From an uncultured Christensenellaceae bacterium (GTDB lineage: Bacteria > Bacillota > Clostridia > Christensenellales > Borkfalkiaceae): DNA of 64,000 nt. The DNA is taken from positions 1 to 64,000 of the forward strand of contig CAJUOV010000008.1 of NCBI GenBank assembly GCA_910588695.1. Reading direction: 5' to 3'. Below are positions 1-7,667 of the stretch, in pieces (the stretch's first letter is position 1; each line of letters opens with the position of its first letter). The position numbers and the translations under genes were made by a program. A model generated the notes under the pieces. It was not told the DNA's origin. It ran no database searches and worked only from the letters and a program-made list of their open reading frames with translations.

Positions 1-493
1 CGGCTTTTCTTGCCTGCTTCGCCGCTTTCTTCGCTTCCTTTTTATCCCGGCGCGTCAGCCACAATTTACGCATGTATTCCGGGCGTGCCGCGTCGTTTTC
101 CGCTTCGTACTTTCGGTAAAATTCTTCCGACTTGATGTTCTCGTCCTCGATGATGAGCTTCGCGGGGATATTCTCACGGTGAAAGAATAAGAACCGCCAC
201 GCATGCGGCGTAAGGCTCGCGATCTTCTCGTTTTTTCTGAATATTTCACGGTTCGCTTTGAGCTTGTAGTCCTTGTATATACGCTCGTATTCCAGTTTGT
301 AAAGGTCGAATAGATTTTGCAACATACAATCGTAGAACTGTTGCTTCCCGAACGCCTCTTTGTGTTTTTTTAATCTGCATAGTAATTTGAAAAATTTTTC
401 GTTCAAATCCTCGACGGTTTTCTCCATACCGTCGAGCTCTCTCGTCTCCTCTTCCTCTTCATCAAATTCGTCGAAGTCGTCGAAATCGTCCAT
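1..493 (-). CDS. Hypothetical charged phage protein, C-terminus beyond window
   Basis: An open frame starts at the ATG at 493-491 and runs without a stop to the window edge, at least 164 residues. A strong GGGGG ribosome binding site lies just upstream, and the start is 10 bases behind the stop of the Zot-like gene, so it is the next gene of the same leftward operon. The N-terminus is extremely acidic (MDDFDDFDEFDEEEEE). The middle is rich in Lys, Glu, Tyr and Phe, and the visible end is Lys/Ala/Arg-rich. I do not recognise the family. In filamentous phages genes behind pI are often secretin, replication or regulatory genes, but nothing here decides this. Confidence 0.75.
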   Translation of the reverse strand, partial: MDDFDDFDEFDEEEEETRELDGMEKTVEDLNEKFFKLLCRLKKHKEAFGKQQFYDCMLQNLFDLYKLEYERIYKDYKLKANREIFRKNEKIASLTPHAWRFLFFHRENIPAKLIIEDENIKSEEFYRKYEAENDAARPEYMRKLWLTRRDKKEAKKAAKQARKA

Positions 494-503
494 AATTGCC
501 CCC

Positions 504-1262
504 TTATGCGGTTTTCCGCCGTTCGTAGATAAAATCCTGATTCATGCCTGTCGGGATAAAATCCTCACTGCATGAAAAGCTGTCGTAACATTTGAAGATA
601 TTCCCTGTGTATACGTATTTCTTAAACTCTCCGCCCTTCGTCTTTCCCGCTTCGATATTCGCGTCCGCTTCCTGCCATGAGTTAAACTCCAACGTGTGAA
701 AGGTCGTACTCTCTACCCCGCCCGCAAAGTTCGGCGTGTTTTCGTGTTTCAGAATGCGGATAAACCGCGCCGCTATCTCCCGCACCGCCGCGGCGATCAT
801 AACGGGACGCTGCACGTCGAAATAAAAATTTATCCACCATTGCCGGTGCTCCTCGAATCCCGTCCGCGTTTCTTTCGGAATATTTTTCCATTCATAAGAG
901 CTTACAAACTTCTGCCCCTCCGGCACGAAGAGCGTCGAACCCGGCGCGACGAACTGTATGTCTAATGCTTTCTTGGGATCGATCCCTTTGATCGGAACGC
1001 CGAACCTTGTGACGTCGAACGTGTACGGCGCAAAATACTCGTCGTAACCGTCCGTAAATTTCACATGATAGTTTTGATTGACATATATCGGCGTTTGTTT
1101 CGGAAAGCTGAAATTCCGATCGTATTTCCTGTTAAACTTCCGTATTTTGCGACATGTGAAATCGAGCATTTTATCGCCCTTTTTCTCGTACAGGGTTTTT
1201 AGTAAATACGTCATGAACGCAGTTTTTCCCGCCCCCGGCAAACCAAAGATGATCGTTATCAT
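504..1262 (-). CDS. Zot/pI-like morphogenesis ATPase
   Basis: The 252-residue protein begins MITIIFGLPGAGKT, placing a Walker A loop at residues 7-14 as in zonular-occludens-toxin-type (pI) proteins, which power extrusion of filamentous phage through the membrane. The expected Walker B segment reads TLFVPEGQ (about 110-117), with Pro in place of the usual Asp before Glu. The following His-Arg-x-Trp-Trp and FDVQRP stretch (about 139-153) fits the Zot fold, where a conserved Gln follows. No membrane helix is visible in the C-terminal part, whereas classical pI has one near residue 250. It lies 13 bases behind the single-span protein at 1276-1863. Family call by motif only. Confidence 0.72.
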   Translation of the reverse strand: MITIIFGLPGAGKTAFMTYLLKTLYEKKGDKMLDFTCRKIRKFNRKYDRNFSFPKQTPIYVNQNYHVKFTDGYDEYFAPYTFDVTRFGVPIKGIDPKKALDIQFVAPGSTLFVPEGQKFVSSYEWKNIPKETRTGFEEHRQWWINFYFDVQRPVMIAAAVREIAARFIRILKHENTPNFAGGVESTTFHTLEFNSWQEADANIEAGKTKGGEFKKYVYTGNIFKCYDSFSCSEDFIPTGMNQDFIYERRKTA

Positions 1263-1275
1263 ACTTCTTTTCCCC

Positions 1276-1863
1276 CTACATCACGACTTTATCAGGATCA
1301 AGCGTGATGTCCGTAGGTCGCGTCAATGCGGGATAAAACCCGAACCGCCGCTCCCGCTCCCCGCATTTGACGATCATGACAAACAAATCACGGGGCGTGA
1401 TCGCCTCGTCGCTCGACGCGTCGCCCCCGTAGTACGCCGTTAAAATCCCGTTGATCCCGTTGTGCTGCACCGTGAATCCGCTTTTCCCTTCCGTCATTTC
1501 GAAGTATTTCGTGAAATCGCGCCCCGCAAGGTGCGCCCAGCGATACCCGCGCTCCCCCGCTACCGAAAACGCGAAATCCGCACGATCGCTCGCTTCGATC
1601 TTCACTTCATACGGGATTTTGCTCATCGAATCGATCCTGATCTCCGTCCCCGGATAAATGATAATATCTTCGGCGCTTTTCGAATACTTCTTTCCCTCGA
1701 TTTCGATAAACAAAGTATTGATCCGCCCGCCGAATCCGTCCGTAGCGACGAACGCGATCCATAACGCCCCGCACGTCACGGCGATAATTACGATGATGAT
1801 TACGATCGCAAGCGCGATCTTTTGCGCTTTGGAACTCCCCGCGCCGCTCTTTCGCTTTGCCAT
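1276..1863 (-). CDS. Single-span membrane protein of the phage operon
   Basis: The 195-residue product has a basic Lys/Arg/Ser N-terminus (residues 1-15), one strong hydrophobic helix (about 16-40, rich in Ile/Val/Ala) and a soluble remainder of mixed, probably beta-rich composition, presumably outside the membrane. The position between a tiny membrane protein and the Zot-like ATPase suggests a role in virion assembly. It may supply the membrane and periplasm-side part that the neighbouring ATPase lacks; that is inference. No family recognised. Confidence 0.7.
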   Translation of the reverse strand: MAKRKSGAGSSKAQKIALAIVIIIVIIAVTCGALWIAFVATDGFGGRINTLFIEIEGKKYSKSAEDIIIYPGTEIRIDSMSKIPYEVKIEASDRADFAFSVAGERGYRWAHLAGRDFTKYFEMTEGKSGFTVQHNGINGILTAYYGGDASSDEAITPRDLFVMIVKCGERERRFGFYPALTRPTDITLDPDKVVM

Positions 1864-1879
1864 TCTATGCCCCCTTCAG

Positions 1880-2068
1880 CTACTTTCTGACCGCTTTTAC
1901 GACGTTCACGACGATGAACGACGCCAAAATCAACGCCACCCCGATCGCGATATAGTTGAAGATCGGAACCCACGCAACAAGCTCTTCAAACTTCCCCGAA
2001 AGGTGTCCGATCAATATCCGCACGATCACCGTCACGATTAGAGCAAGTACTCCGTACAGTGTCAACAT
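1880..2068 (-). CDS. Small hydrophobic protein, candidate coat or pVI-like subunit
   Basis: Start is set at the ATG at 2068-2066, which overlaps the stop of the upstream gene by one base (ATGTAATG) and has GGGAGG about 10 bases upstream. The 62-residue product has two hydrophobic segments (about 2-21 and 38-58), an amphipathic link containing FEELVAW and a basic end (KAVRK). Size and layout resemble inovirus coat or minor coat proteins: hydrophobic leader, amphipathic part, membrane helix, basic DNA-facing end. A longer reading frame upstream in the same frame overlaps the 632-residue gene and is disregarded. Confidence 0.65.
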   Translation of the reverse strand: MLTLYGVLALIVTVIVRILIGHLSGKFEELVAWVPIFNYIAIGVALILASFIVVNVVKAVRK

Positions 2069-3966
2069 TACATGATTCCTCCCGTTTTTGCTTTTACGAT
2101 TGCGACCGCCACACCGACCAAAATCACCCCGCCCGCGATCCCGCAGAGCCAATAAACGATATCCCAAAAGTCGCTGAACTCGTCCGGCGGCGTCAACGTC
2201 GGATAGATGTCGATCGGCGACGCTACGACCGGTATAATCGTTTCCACGTTCGCCCTTACGAATCCAAGATAGAGAATGTCGAAATCGAGATATGCCGTAT
2301 CCCGTGCGATATACATCTCTTTGTAATTCGTTCCGAATATATCTCCGCTCATGGGGTGGCATTCCATGGGAATCGATTCGTATTCCGTTACGCCGATCCG
2401 TAACAAATACGTCGTCCGATCAAGCAACCTCTCGTCCGCACAGTATTCGCTTAACTCTTTTAACCGGCTTTCCGCTACAAAGAGCTTTTTCGATACGTCG
2501 GGATCGTTTCCCGCAAACATTTCCGGCGTCACTTCCTGAATCGGGCGGATATCGTTCTCGATGAAAAATTCTTCTTGTGCTTCCTTTCCGCCGATGATCC
2601 GGAACACGTTCAGAAACTGCTGCCATTGGCTCGTCGTGTTCTCGATTGTAAGGTCGATCCAATCCTCCGGATTCCGCGCGTCAAAGCGTTTGTGATTGTA
2701 TCCGCGCGTCCGTCCTTCGTCTACCGTATCAGCAAATAAATTCGCGTTCAGCGACTTTCCGCCGTATTCGATCCGCGCGTCCGAGGCGTTCCCTTCATAA
2801 CTGTTTGCATAATCGCTCAATAACGCGGGATTCACCTCTTTCGTTATGTCGTCGACCTGCAATAACCAATCAAACCGCGGCAGCTGCGGGCGCGCTTTCT
2901 TGTAATTGTATCCGATCCCCTGCTGCCCGCTGTCACTCGGCCCGAGATAATTATATATCTCATACGGCACGCTCGAATCGTAATAATTCCCGCTCTCGTC
3001 CTGCGGCAGCACCCGCCCGCGATACGGCGAAAGATTCTCGATCACTTCGTTATTATCGCTTACGAATATCCATGAAGTTTTATATTCGTACCATTCCGCG
3101 TCGACGATCTGCAACCGTCCGTATTTCTCGATTACCTTGTCCGGAACACTGAAATAGACGCTCGTCATCGTGTTCTTGCGATTCACATCGACCGAAGCCG
3201 TCCTGTAATAGGTATGCCGGACGTCAAGTCCGATCGTCTCCAACTCTTTCCGCTGCAAGCGCAACGTGCTTTCCTCTCTGCCGTCAGGAGAACACCCGGC
3301 GCAATAGCCCGTGCAGAGATATGTATAGCTCGTCTCGTCCCGCTCCGTGTTCCCGTCCGTCGCGTTCTGATCCCCCTTGAACCACAACTGAATCCCCGCG
3401 ATGTCGTACCGCCGCGCCCCGTTATGCGCCTCCGCATATTCCCGCGCGCGGTCGTATACTCCCCGCCTGTTCACGATCCCGAATTTCAAAAACCGGTTGT
3501 TCGCCGTCTTTTGCAGTAACTGTATCTCGATATTTTCGTACTTCGTCGGTTCGCCTTGGGCGTCGTACTCCGTCGCCATGTTCACCGCGTTCGCACGCGT
3601 CCGCTCGCTTACTTCCTTTTCCGTCGGATTGTAGACATAGAAATAAATTCCGTAATACGGGATCAGGATTGCCGATGTCGAATACGCGTATTCCATAAAC
3701 CCGATATTATCCATTAACCGGTGTTTCCCTTCGGGGTCTTTCGGATATTGCGTCACGTCCAACACGTCCGTGCCGAGCGTGCGCAAGTCCTCTTCGATCG
3801 GCGATTTCTCGTAGTCCGTATACTCTACCTTGTCCGCGAACGTCAACGCCGCGCTCTGCGCGCCCGCGCTGCTTATCAAAATCAGGGAAAAAAGAAACGC
3901 GAAAAATCCGAGAAGGATTCTCCCCGTCTTTTTCGCCCCCTGCGGTTGTCTCCCCCGCATTTTCAT
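2068..3966 (-). CDS. Large secreted protein with C-terminal anchor, pIII-like adsorption candidate
   Basis: The 632-residue protein starts with a basic stretch and a signal peptide (about 14-37, ending near SSAGAQS) and ends with a single hydrophobic helix of about 20 residues (VILVGVAVAIVKAK) and a short basic tail. This is the layout of filamentous phage pIII, which stays anchored in the membrane until particle release and carries host recognition domains. The ectodomain is rich in Tyr, Asp and Asn, with two close cysteines (CTGYCAGC, about 217-224) that could form a disulphide. It sits just upstream of the small coat-like gene. No sequence family recognised; function is inferred from architecture and position. 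Confidence 0.68.
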   Translation of the reverse strand: MKMRGRQPQGAKKTGRILLGFFAFLFSLILISSAGAQSAALTFADKVEYTDYEKSPIEEDLRTLGTDVLDVTQYPKDPEGKHRLMDNIGFMEYAYSTSAILIPYYGIYFYVYNPTEKEVSERTRANAVNMATEYDAQGEPTKYENIEIQLLQKTANNRFLKFGIVNRRGVYDRAREYAEAHNGARRYDIAGIQLWFKGDQNATDGNTERDETSYTYLCTGYCAGCSPDGREESTLRLQRKELETIGLDVRHTYYRTASVDVNRKNTMTSVYFSVPDKVIEKYGRLQIVDAEWYEYKTSWIFVSDNNEVIENLSPYRGRVLPQDESGNYYDSSVPYEIYNYLGPSDSGQQGIGYNYKKARPQLPRFDWLLQVDDITKEVNPALLSDYANSYEGNASDARIEYGGKSLNANLFADTVDEGRTRGYNHKRFDARNPEDWIDLTIENTTSQWQQFLNVFRIIGGKEAQEEFFIENDIRPIQEVTPEMFAGNDPDVSKKLFVAESRLKELSEYCADERLLDRTTYLLRIGVTEYESIPMECHPMSGDIFGTNYKEMYIARDTAYLDFDILYLGFVRANVETIIPVVASPIDIYPTLTPPDEFSDFWDIVYWLCGIAGGVILVGVAVAIVKAKTGGIM

Positions 3967-3985
3967 TCCCTTTTCCCTCCTGCGT

Positions 3986-5344
3986 TTATATCTTGATCGC
4001 TCCCTGATCCAGCGTTACGCCCGTTATTTTCGTGCTCTTGATGATCTTCGTTATATATATGTCCGTCGTATATTCCCAATCGGTCGAGCTTACCACCCCC
4101 TCCGGCTTGTCCGTCGGTATGACGTAAAGCGTTAGCTTGCATAACGGTATCCTGCCGTTATATCTCGTGCTCTTTACACGGTTGAAATCCTGCAATAAAC
4201 TGTTGTAGTCCGAATAATCGTCTGCCACGCTGTAATATTTAGGGGTCATTCCGTTCGAACCCATTTGCATTTCATAACGTTGCAAACTGTTCAATATCCC
4301 TCCCGTGCTGCTCAATCGCAACGTCGTTTCCAGCGGGAACGTTTCGAAATCCATGTCGGAAGTGCTATAATCTGCTTCCGTAAATCGGATCACTCCCTTT
4401 CCGTTTTCGACGTCGGATCCTACCTCGCGTTCGCCCAATTCGTGATTTTGCAGTTGGAGTTTATATGCATTTGTTTGGTTATCCGATAGCTTTATCCCGC
4501 CGTATTCATTCGTATCTAACGCTTCCGCCTTGAACGTAAATTGATAACTGTTCGTCAGCGTATACGCCCCGAGCACCTCGTATTCCAAGCTCATAGGATA
4601 CAGCGAATGACAGCGGCCGTTAAGGTCGTACGCGGAATTTAATTCCAACGTCACTTCCGAATCCCGTTCTCCTGAATTATGTCCGAATCCGATATTCGCC
4701 GGCGTACCCTCTGCGTCTACATTTAACGGAAAATTCTCGTTTGTAAACCCCGGCTGCAATAAATTGAACCGCGCTTTATAGTCTAGCTGCATCGTCGCCG
4801 TGACGTCAAGCGCGTATCTGCATGCCGCCGTTAAAATGATCGGCTCTCCGAATGATTGGATGCATGTCACTCTCACCGTCTTACTTTCGGCATACCCTTC
4901 GCCCGACGGTACAGCCGTAACATAGTCGGTAACCGTCTTCCCGCTCGCCCATTCCGCGCCCGCGTCCTTCCACGATAATGCCCAAATGATCCCCGTGTTC
5001 GTCGCCTCGTTGTCCGGAGCCACCGTCGCCGTAACAGTATACGCGCTGTCCGATTGCGCCGCAATCCCGTTCTCCGCGTACGCTTCCCGCTCGATCGCAT
5101 AGCCCGCAAGCACCGGCGCGCCCGCCTCCGATGTCCCCGCGCTCATCACCATTCCCCCGCCCAGCGTTCCGAGTACGCTCGGCTCGTCGTCACCCTGCGG
5201 CGGCTTCTGCGTCTCTTCGCCATTGCCCCAATGATTGAACCATTCCGTAACGTGCCAATTTGTGAATCCGGACGAACCGACGCCGATCGCCACTGCAAGC
5301 GCGACCGATAACGTCGATAAAAAGACCGTCCATGCCTTTTTCAT
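3986..5344 (-). CDS. Secreted protein with Ig-like domain, putative virion or host-interaction protein
   Basis: The 452-residue product has a clear signal peptide (MKKAWTVFLSTLSVALAVAIG) and no obvious C-terminal anchor. Residues about 100-180 (YTVTATVAPDNEATN, followed by Trp-rich strands and a conserved-looking Cys) resemble bacterial Ig-like folds. The remainder is Asn/Thr/Ser-rich and probably beta-structured. It lies between the 83-residue membrane protein and the pIII-like gene in one operon. Possibilities are a minor virion protein or a secreted factor carried by the prophage. No family is recognised with certainty. Confidence 0.62.
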   Translation of the reverse strand: MKKAWTVFLSTLSVALAVAIGVGSSGFTNWHVTEWFNHWGNGEETQKPPQGDDEPSVLGTLGGGMVMSAGTSEAGAPVLAGYAIEREAYAENGIAAQSDSAYTVTATVAPDNEATNTGIIWALSWKDAGAEWASGKTVTDYVTAVPSGEGYAESKTVRVTCIQSFGEPIILTAACRYALDVTATMQLDYKARFNLLQPGFTNENFPLNVDAEGTPANIGFGHNSGERDSEVTLELNSAYDLNGRCHSLYPMSLEYEVLGAYTLTNSYQFTFKAEALDTNEYGGIKLSDNQTNAYKLQLQNHELGEREVGSDVENGKGVIRFTEADYSTSDMDFETFPLETTLRLSSTGGILNSLQRYEMQMGSNGMTPKYYSVADDYSDYNSLLQDFNRVKSTRYNGRIPLCKLTLYVIPTDKPEGVVSSTDWEYTTDIYITKIIKSTKITGVTLDQGAIKI

Positions 5345-5356
5345 GCCGTCTCCTCC

Positions 5357-5608
5357 TTATGCCTGCTCGCTCTCTTCTCCGCCCGCGGGAAGTTCTTCGC
5401 CTTTGTCCTCCGGAAGCAGCTCTGTTTGCTCGCTGTCCGGCACAACCTTTTTGAACCCGTTCGAAGGCTTATACGATGTGCAAAATTCAAGAATCAAAAG
5501 TACCGTTCCCGCGATCACCGCAAGCGTCCCGATTCCTCCGAAAAACCACGCCCAGCCCGAGGAGCGTTTCCCCTTGCTCGTTTTCCTGCTCTTTGTTTTT
5601 GTTGCCAT
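5357..5608 (-). CDS. Small single-span membrane protein
   Basis: The start is the ATG at 5608-5606, preceded by AAGGAG at a good distance; a longer frame upstream lacks such a site. The 83-residue product has a very basic N-terminus (MATKTKSRKTSKGKR), one membrane helix (about 19-42, starting GWAWFFGG) and an acidic C-terminal tail rich in Glu and Gly. With 13 bases to the next gene it is co-transcribed with the secreted protein at 3986-5344. It could be a minor coat or assembly factor. Confidence 0.65.
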   Translation of the reverse strand: MATKTKSRKTSKGKRSSGWAWFFGGIGTLAVIAGTVLLILEFCTSYKPSNGFKKVVPDSEQTELLPEDKGEELPAGGEESEQA

Positions 5609-5688
5609 GTGCTTCTCCTTATTTCGTCTGCTTTCCGCAGTGCCGACCGATTTTTTCTTACATTCCCTCCGGAACATTTCCGAGCGCA

Positions 5689-5708
5689 AATCCCCGCTTT
5701 CGGGGATT
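5689..5708. terminator. Perfect hairpin between early and structural phage genes
   Basis: An 8-bp perfect stem AATCCCCG / CGGGGATT with a four-base loop lies in the 154-base gap between the 92-residue gene and the 83-residue gene. It has no strong T-run, so it may attenuate rather than stop transcription of the structural genes, or be a single-strand DNA structure. Confidence 0.4.
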
Positions 5709-5762
5709 CTGACGTTTGTGGCCACGCTTGATCAGATCTTCTGCGTCACCGTTTTCGGGGAT

Positions 5763-6041
5763 TTAGGTCTGCGACGACCGCTTTCTGATCACGCTTACAT
5801 GCGCATTGTTGATCGTTCTTTTATCTAACGCCGTTGCGTCCGTCCGCTTAACTTCTCCGCCCGCGCCCGGTTCGTCATAATATTCGATTTTGATATAAAC
5901 GCGGAAAAGCTCCGCGCTCCCGCGGCATGGATAAAACGTTGATATGCTTACCGATCTCGTTTGAGGGTGGCTGCGCAAACTGTCATAATATTGCTTTGCC
6001 GTTTCACACTCCTCTTTTCTTCCGATCACACGAATTTCCAT
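5763..6041 (-). CDS. Small phage protein, resembles DUF3970
   Basis: The 92-residue product begins MEIRVIGRKEECETAK and contains SVSISTFYPCRGS and FRVYIKIEYYD, the pattern of a small Firmicutes mobile-element family (DUF3970) with a predicted alpha/beta fold. Its function is unknown. It starts 3 bases behind the stop of the 90-residue gene with a GAGGAG site, so both are translated from one early transcript. The family call rests on remembered motif resemblance. Confidence 0.6.
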   Translation of the reverse strand: MEIRVIGRKEECETAKQYYDSLRSHPQTRSVSISTFYPCRGSAELFRVYIKIEYYDEPGAGGEVKRTDATALDKRTINNAHVSVIRKRSSQT

Positions 6042-6044
6042 GCG

Positions 6045-6317
6045 CTACTCCTCCGCCAAAATCTCATTAGCAAGATCATACGCGTCGATTGCAAGATTTC
6101 CCGCAAGGGCTTTCAGATTTTCAATCCCCGCAAGCTCGACGAGCTTCGTCACCTTACGCGACAAATTCAATGCCGCTTGATTCTGCAAGCGCATTTGCGC
6201 CCGCAGGGAGTTCTCGCTCCGATCCCGCTTTTGCTGTAACTCGACGTATTCCCGATATTCGTCCCGCGAAATGATTACGCCCAACACGCCGTCCCGCTTC
6301 CGTTCTACTGCTGCCAT
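6045..6317 (-). CDS. Small helical phage protein
   Basis: The 90-residue product is largely alpha-helical and charged, with heptad-like spacing between residues 20 and 75 (EYVELQQKRDRSE; LSRKVTKLVELAGI), suggesting a coiled coil. AAAGGAG lies 8 bases before the ATG. It is the first gene after the long noncoding region and probably belongs to early functions. In other mobile elements similar small proteins at this place serve mobilisation or replication, but no motif proves it. Confidence 0.6.
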   Translation of the reverse strand: MAAVERKRDGVLGVIISRDEYREYVELQQKRDRSENSLRAQMRLQNQAALNLSRKVTKLVELAGIENLKALAGNLAIDAYDLANEILAEE

Positions 6318-6565
6318 ATGTTTGCTCCTTTTATTTCGTCGGCAGTTCTGCCGATTATTACAAAAATTTGACGGAAAGACTTTTCGGCGCTTGATCTACT
6401 CGTCATTGATCTTCCCTACGCGGCGTACTCTGTTACGTTTAGTCGGGCATCACCTTTTTCGGAATCGCTCTTCCCCCGCATTCAATAACACCTAAGTATC
6501 TCTCGCCTACGTGCCACCCGTTTGTGTCTTTTTTATGTGATCTAAACCGTCTATTTTAGAAGTTT

Positions 6566-6607
6566 GGGAGGGCAAGCGTCGGTCTCGCACACCGACGCCG
6601 CTCTCCC
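6566..6607. other. Large hairpin, candidate packaging signal or origin
   Basis: Outer arms GGGAG (6566-6570) and CTCCC (6603-6607) enclose a perfect 8-bp stem GCGTCGGT (6576-6583) / ACCGACGC (6591-6598) with a 7-base loop. There is no T-run on either strand, which argues against a simple terminator. Confidence 0.5.
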
Positions 6608-6680
6608 TCTTTCGTCACACACGGATTTTTGTCTTATTTTGGATTGACTTTTCCGTGCGAGGGAAAGACGTTTTTATTTC

Positions 6681-6719
6681 GGGAATCGTCGCGCCCCGTT
6701 CCCTGGACGCGACGTTCCC
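6681..6719. other. Second large hairpin in the prophage noncoding region
   Basis: Arms GGGAATCGTCGCG (6681-6693) and CGCGACGTTCCC (6708-6719) pair over 12 bp with one bulged T, closing a 14-base loop. It lies 73 bases from the first large hairpin and has no T-run. Confidence 0.5.
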
Positions 6720-6832
6720 AACTCTCGGCAGGCGCGCTTTTTTCGGATCGTCTCCAAAGGTTACCCCGCAACGGCTCTTCGCTGCGCTTCCCCTTCTCCT
6801 CGTTCCGTCGCGCCCGCCGTACTTTGGCTATT

Positions 6833-7066
6833 TTATTTTGTTTGTTTTACCAGTCCGGTCTCGGTTAAATTTCTGAGCGCTCTATAAACAGAGCATGCGC
6901 TTATTTCTAAGCGACGCGATAATCCCCTAAGTGAAAATTTCTCTTTGGGGTTTTGTTTCATGAGCGTAAGAAGCTTCGTCTCGGAATTTGTCAGAAATCG
7001 TAAATCCGTCTTTGATCCCCCGAGAGTATAAAGTGCAAATCCGTTGTTCTTCCGTGTTTTTCGCAT
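6833..7066 (-). CDS. Winged-helix DNA-binding protein
   Basis: The 77-residue product contains a winged helix-turn-helix: LTNSETKLLTLMKQN, then FSLRGLSRRLEISACSVYRA as the recognition region (about residues 45-65), then LTETGLVKQ as the wing start. AAAGGAG precedes the ATG. It is transcribed away from the XRE gene from a strong promoter at 7184-7212 overlapped by operators, and is the first gene of the leftward phage transcription unit. A Cro-like or replication-control role is plausible. Confidence 0.7.
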   Translation of the reverse strand: MRKTRKNNGFALYTLGGSKTDLRFLTNSETKLLTLMKQNPKEKFSLRGLSRRLEISACSVYRALRNLTETGLVKQTK

Positions 7067-7160
7067 TTTCTTTCTCCTTTCGATTTTTTATTTGCGCTTA
7101 AAGGGTCTAATTTGCGTTCTAACGGGCGTTTGCCCTCAGTAGATAGATCGGACAAACCGT

Positions 7161-7233
7161 AGTTATTTATAACTACTGAAATTATAATAACAGTTATATT
7201 TAACTTTGTCAACACTTTGAGTTAAATTTAACT
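7161..7233. promoter_or_regulatory. Three AGTTA-N4-TAACT operators in the divergent switch
   Basis: Three 14-base inverted repeats with the same half-sites occur at 7161-7174, 7192-7205 and 7220-7233, centres 31 and 28 bases apart. The middle one fills the spacer of the leftward promoter; the third overlaps the probable -10 of the rightward promoter. They fit binding sites for the XRE repressor encoded at 7257. Confidence 0.7.
7184..7212 (-). promoter_or_regulatory. Leftward phage promoter
   Basis: On the minus strand TTGACA (7212-7207), 17 bases, then TATTAT (7189-7184) with TATAAT three bases further. It drives the wHTH gene and probably the whole leftward operon. An operator lies exactly between -35 and -10. 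Confidence 0.7.
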
Positions 7234-7256
7234 TAAAATTTTCCGAGGAGAATAAA

Positions 7257-7616
7257 ATGCGCTTAAAAGAATTAAGAGAAGAAAAAGGTCTCACTCAAAA
7301 AGAAGTTGCGGACGCAGTAGGCGGAACGCAATCAAATTTAGCAAAATGGGAAAAAGAGAAAATCCAACCTGCGGCAGATATGATAATAAAACTCGCGGAC
7401 TTCTTCGGCGTTACAACTGATTATTTTCTCGGCAGATCGGACGAGCTCGGGTTCGTTACCGTGCAGAGCTCCCCCACCGTTCCCGCGTTGGCGGACGATC
7501 AGAAGCAGCTGCTCGATCTCTACGACCGTATGACCCACCAGCAAAAAATACGAGCAATCGCTTATTGCGAAGGCTTGCTAAGCACTTCCGGGAACGTTTC
7601 TGCTTCACGAAAATAA
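7257..7616 (+). CDS. XRE-family repressor
   Basis: The 119-residue protein has an N-terminal Cro/CI-type helix-turn-helix (about 1-60: LRELREEKGLTQKEVADAVG, then SNLAKWEKEK and LADFFGVTTDYFLG) and a short C-terminal region with a conserved-looking helix, probably for dimerisation. CGAGGAG lies 7 bases before the ATG. It is divergent from the wHTH gene and next to the integrase, the usual place of a lysogeny repressor. The three AGTTA-N4-TAACT sites just upstream are the likely targets, giving autoregulation. Confidence 0.85.
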   Translation: MRLKELREEKGLTQKEVADAVGGTQSNLAKWEKEKIQPAADMIIKLADFFGVTTDYFLGRSDELGFVTVQSSPTVPALADDQKQLLDLYDRMTHQQKIRAIAYCEGLLSTSGNVSASRK

Positions 7617-7633
7617 TTTTCCGTGATAAAATA

Positions 7634-7664
7634 ACTCTCCCGCATTTGGGGAGAGGAGTTTTTT
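7634..7664 (+). terminator. Hairpin with T-run between xre and integrase
   Basis: ACTCTCCC (7634-7641) pairs with GGGGAGAGGAGT (7648-7659, with bulges), followed by six T. The 3' arm contains AGGAG that would serve the integrase start at 7668, so the hairpin could both end xre transcripts and hide the integrase ribosome binding site. Confidence 0.5.
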
Positions 7665-7667
7665 ATC

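Larger units (their letters stand above)
6318..6832. other. Noncoding 515-base region of the prophage with several hairpins
   Basis: No frame with a ribosome binding site is credible here. It holds a TCGGCAG/CTGCCGA palindrome at 6339-6354, a TCTAAA/TTTAGA stem at 6541-6560, and larger hairpins at 6566-6607 and 6681-6719. Filamentous phages keep both replication origins and the packaging signal in a hairpin-rich intergenic region of about this size, so this is the best place to expect them. Confidence 0.5.
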
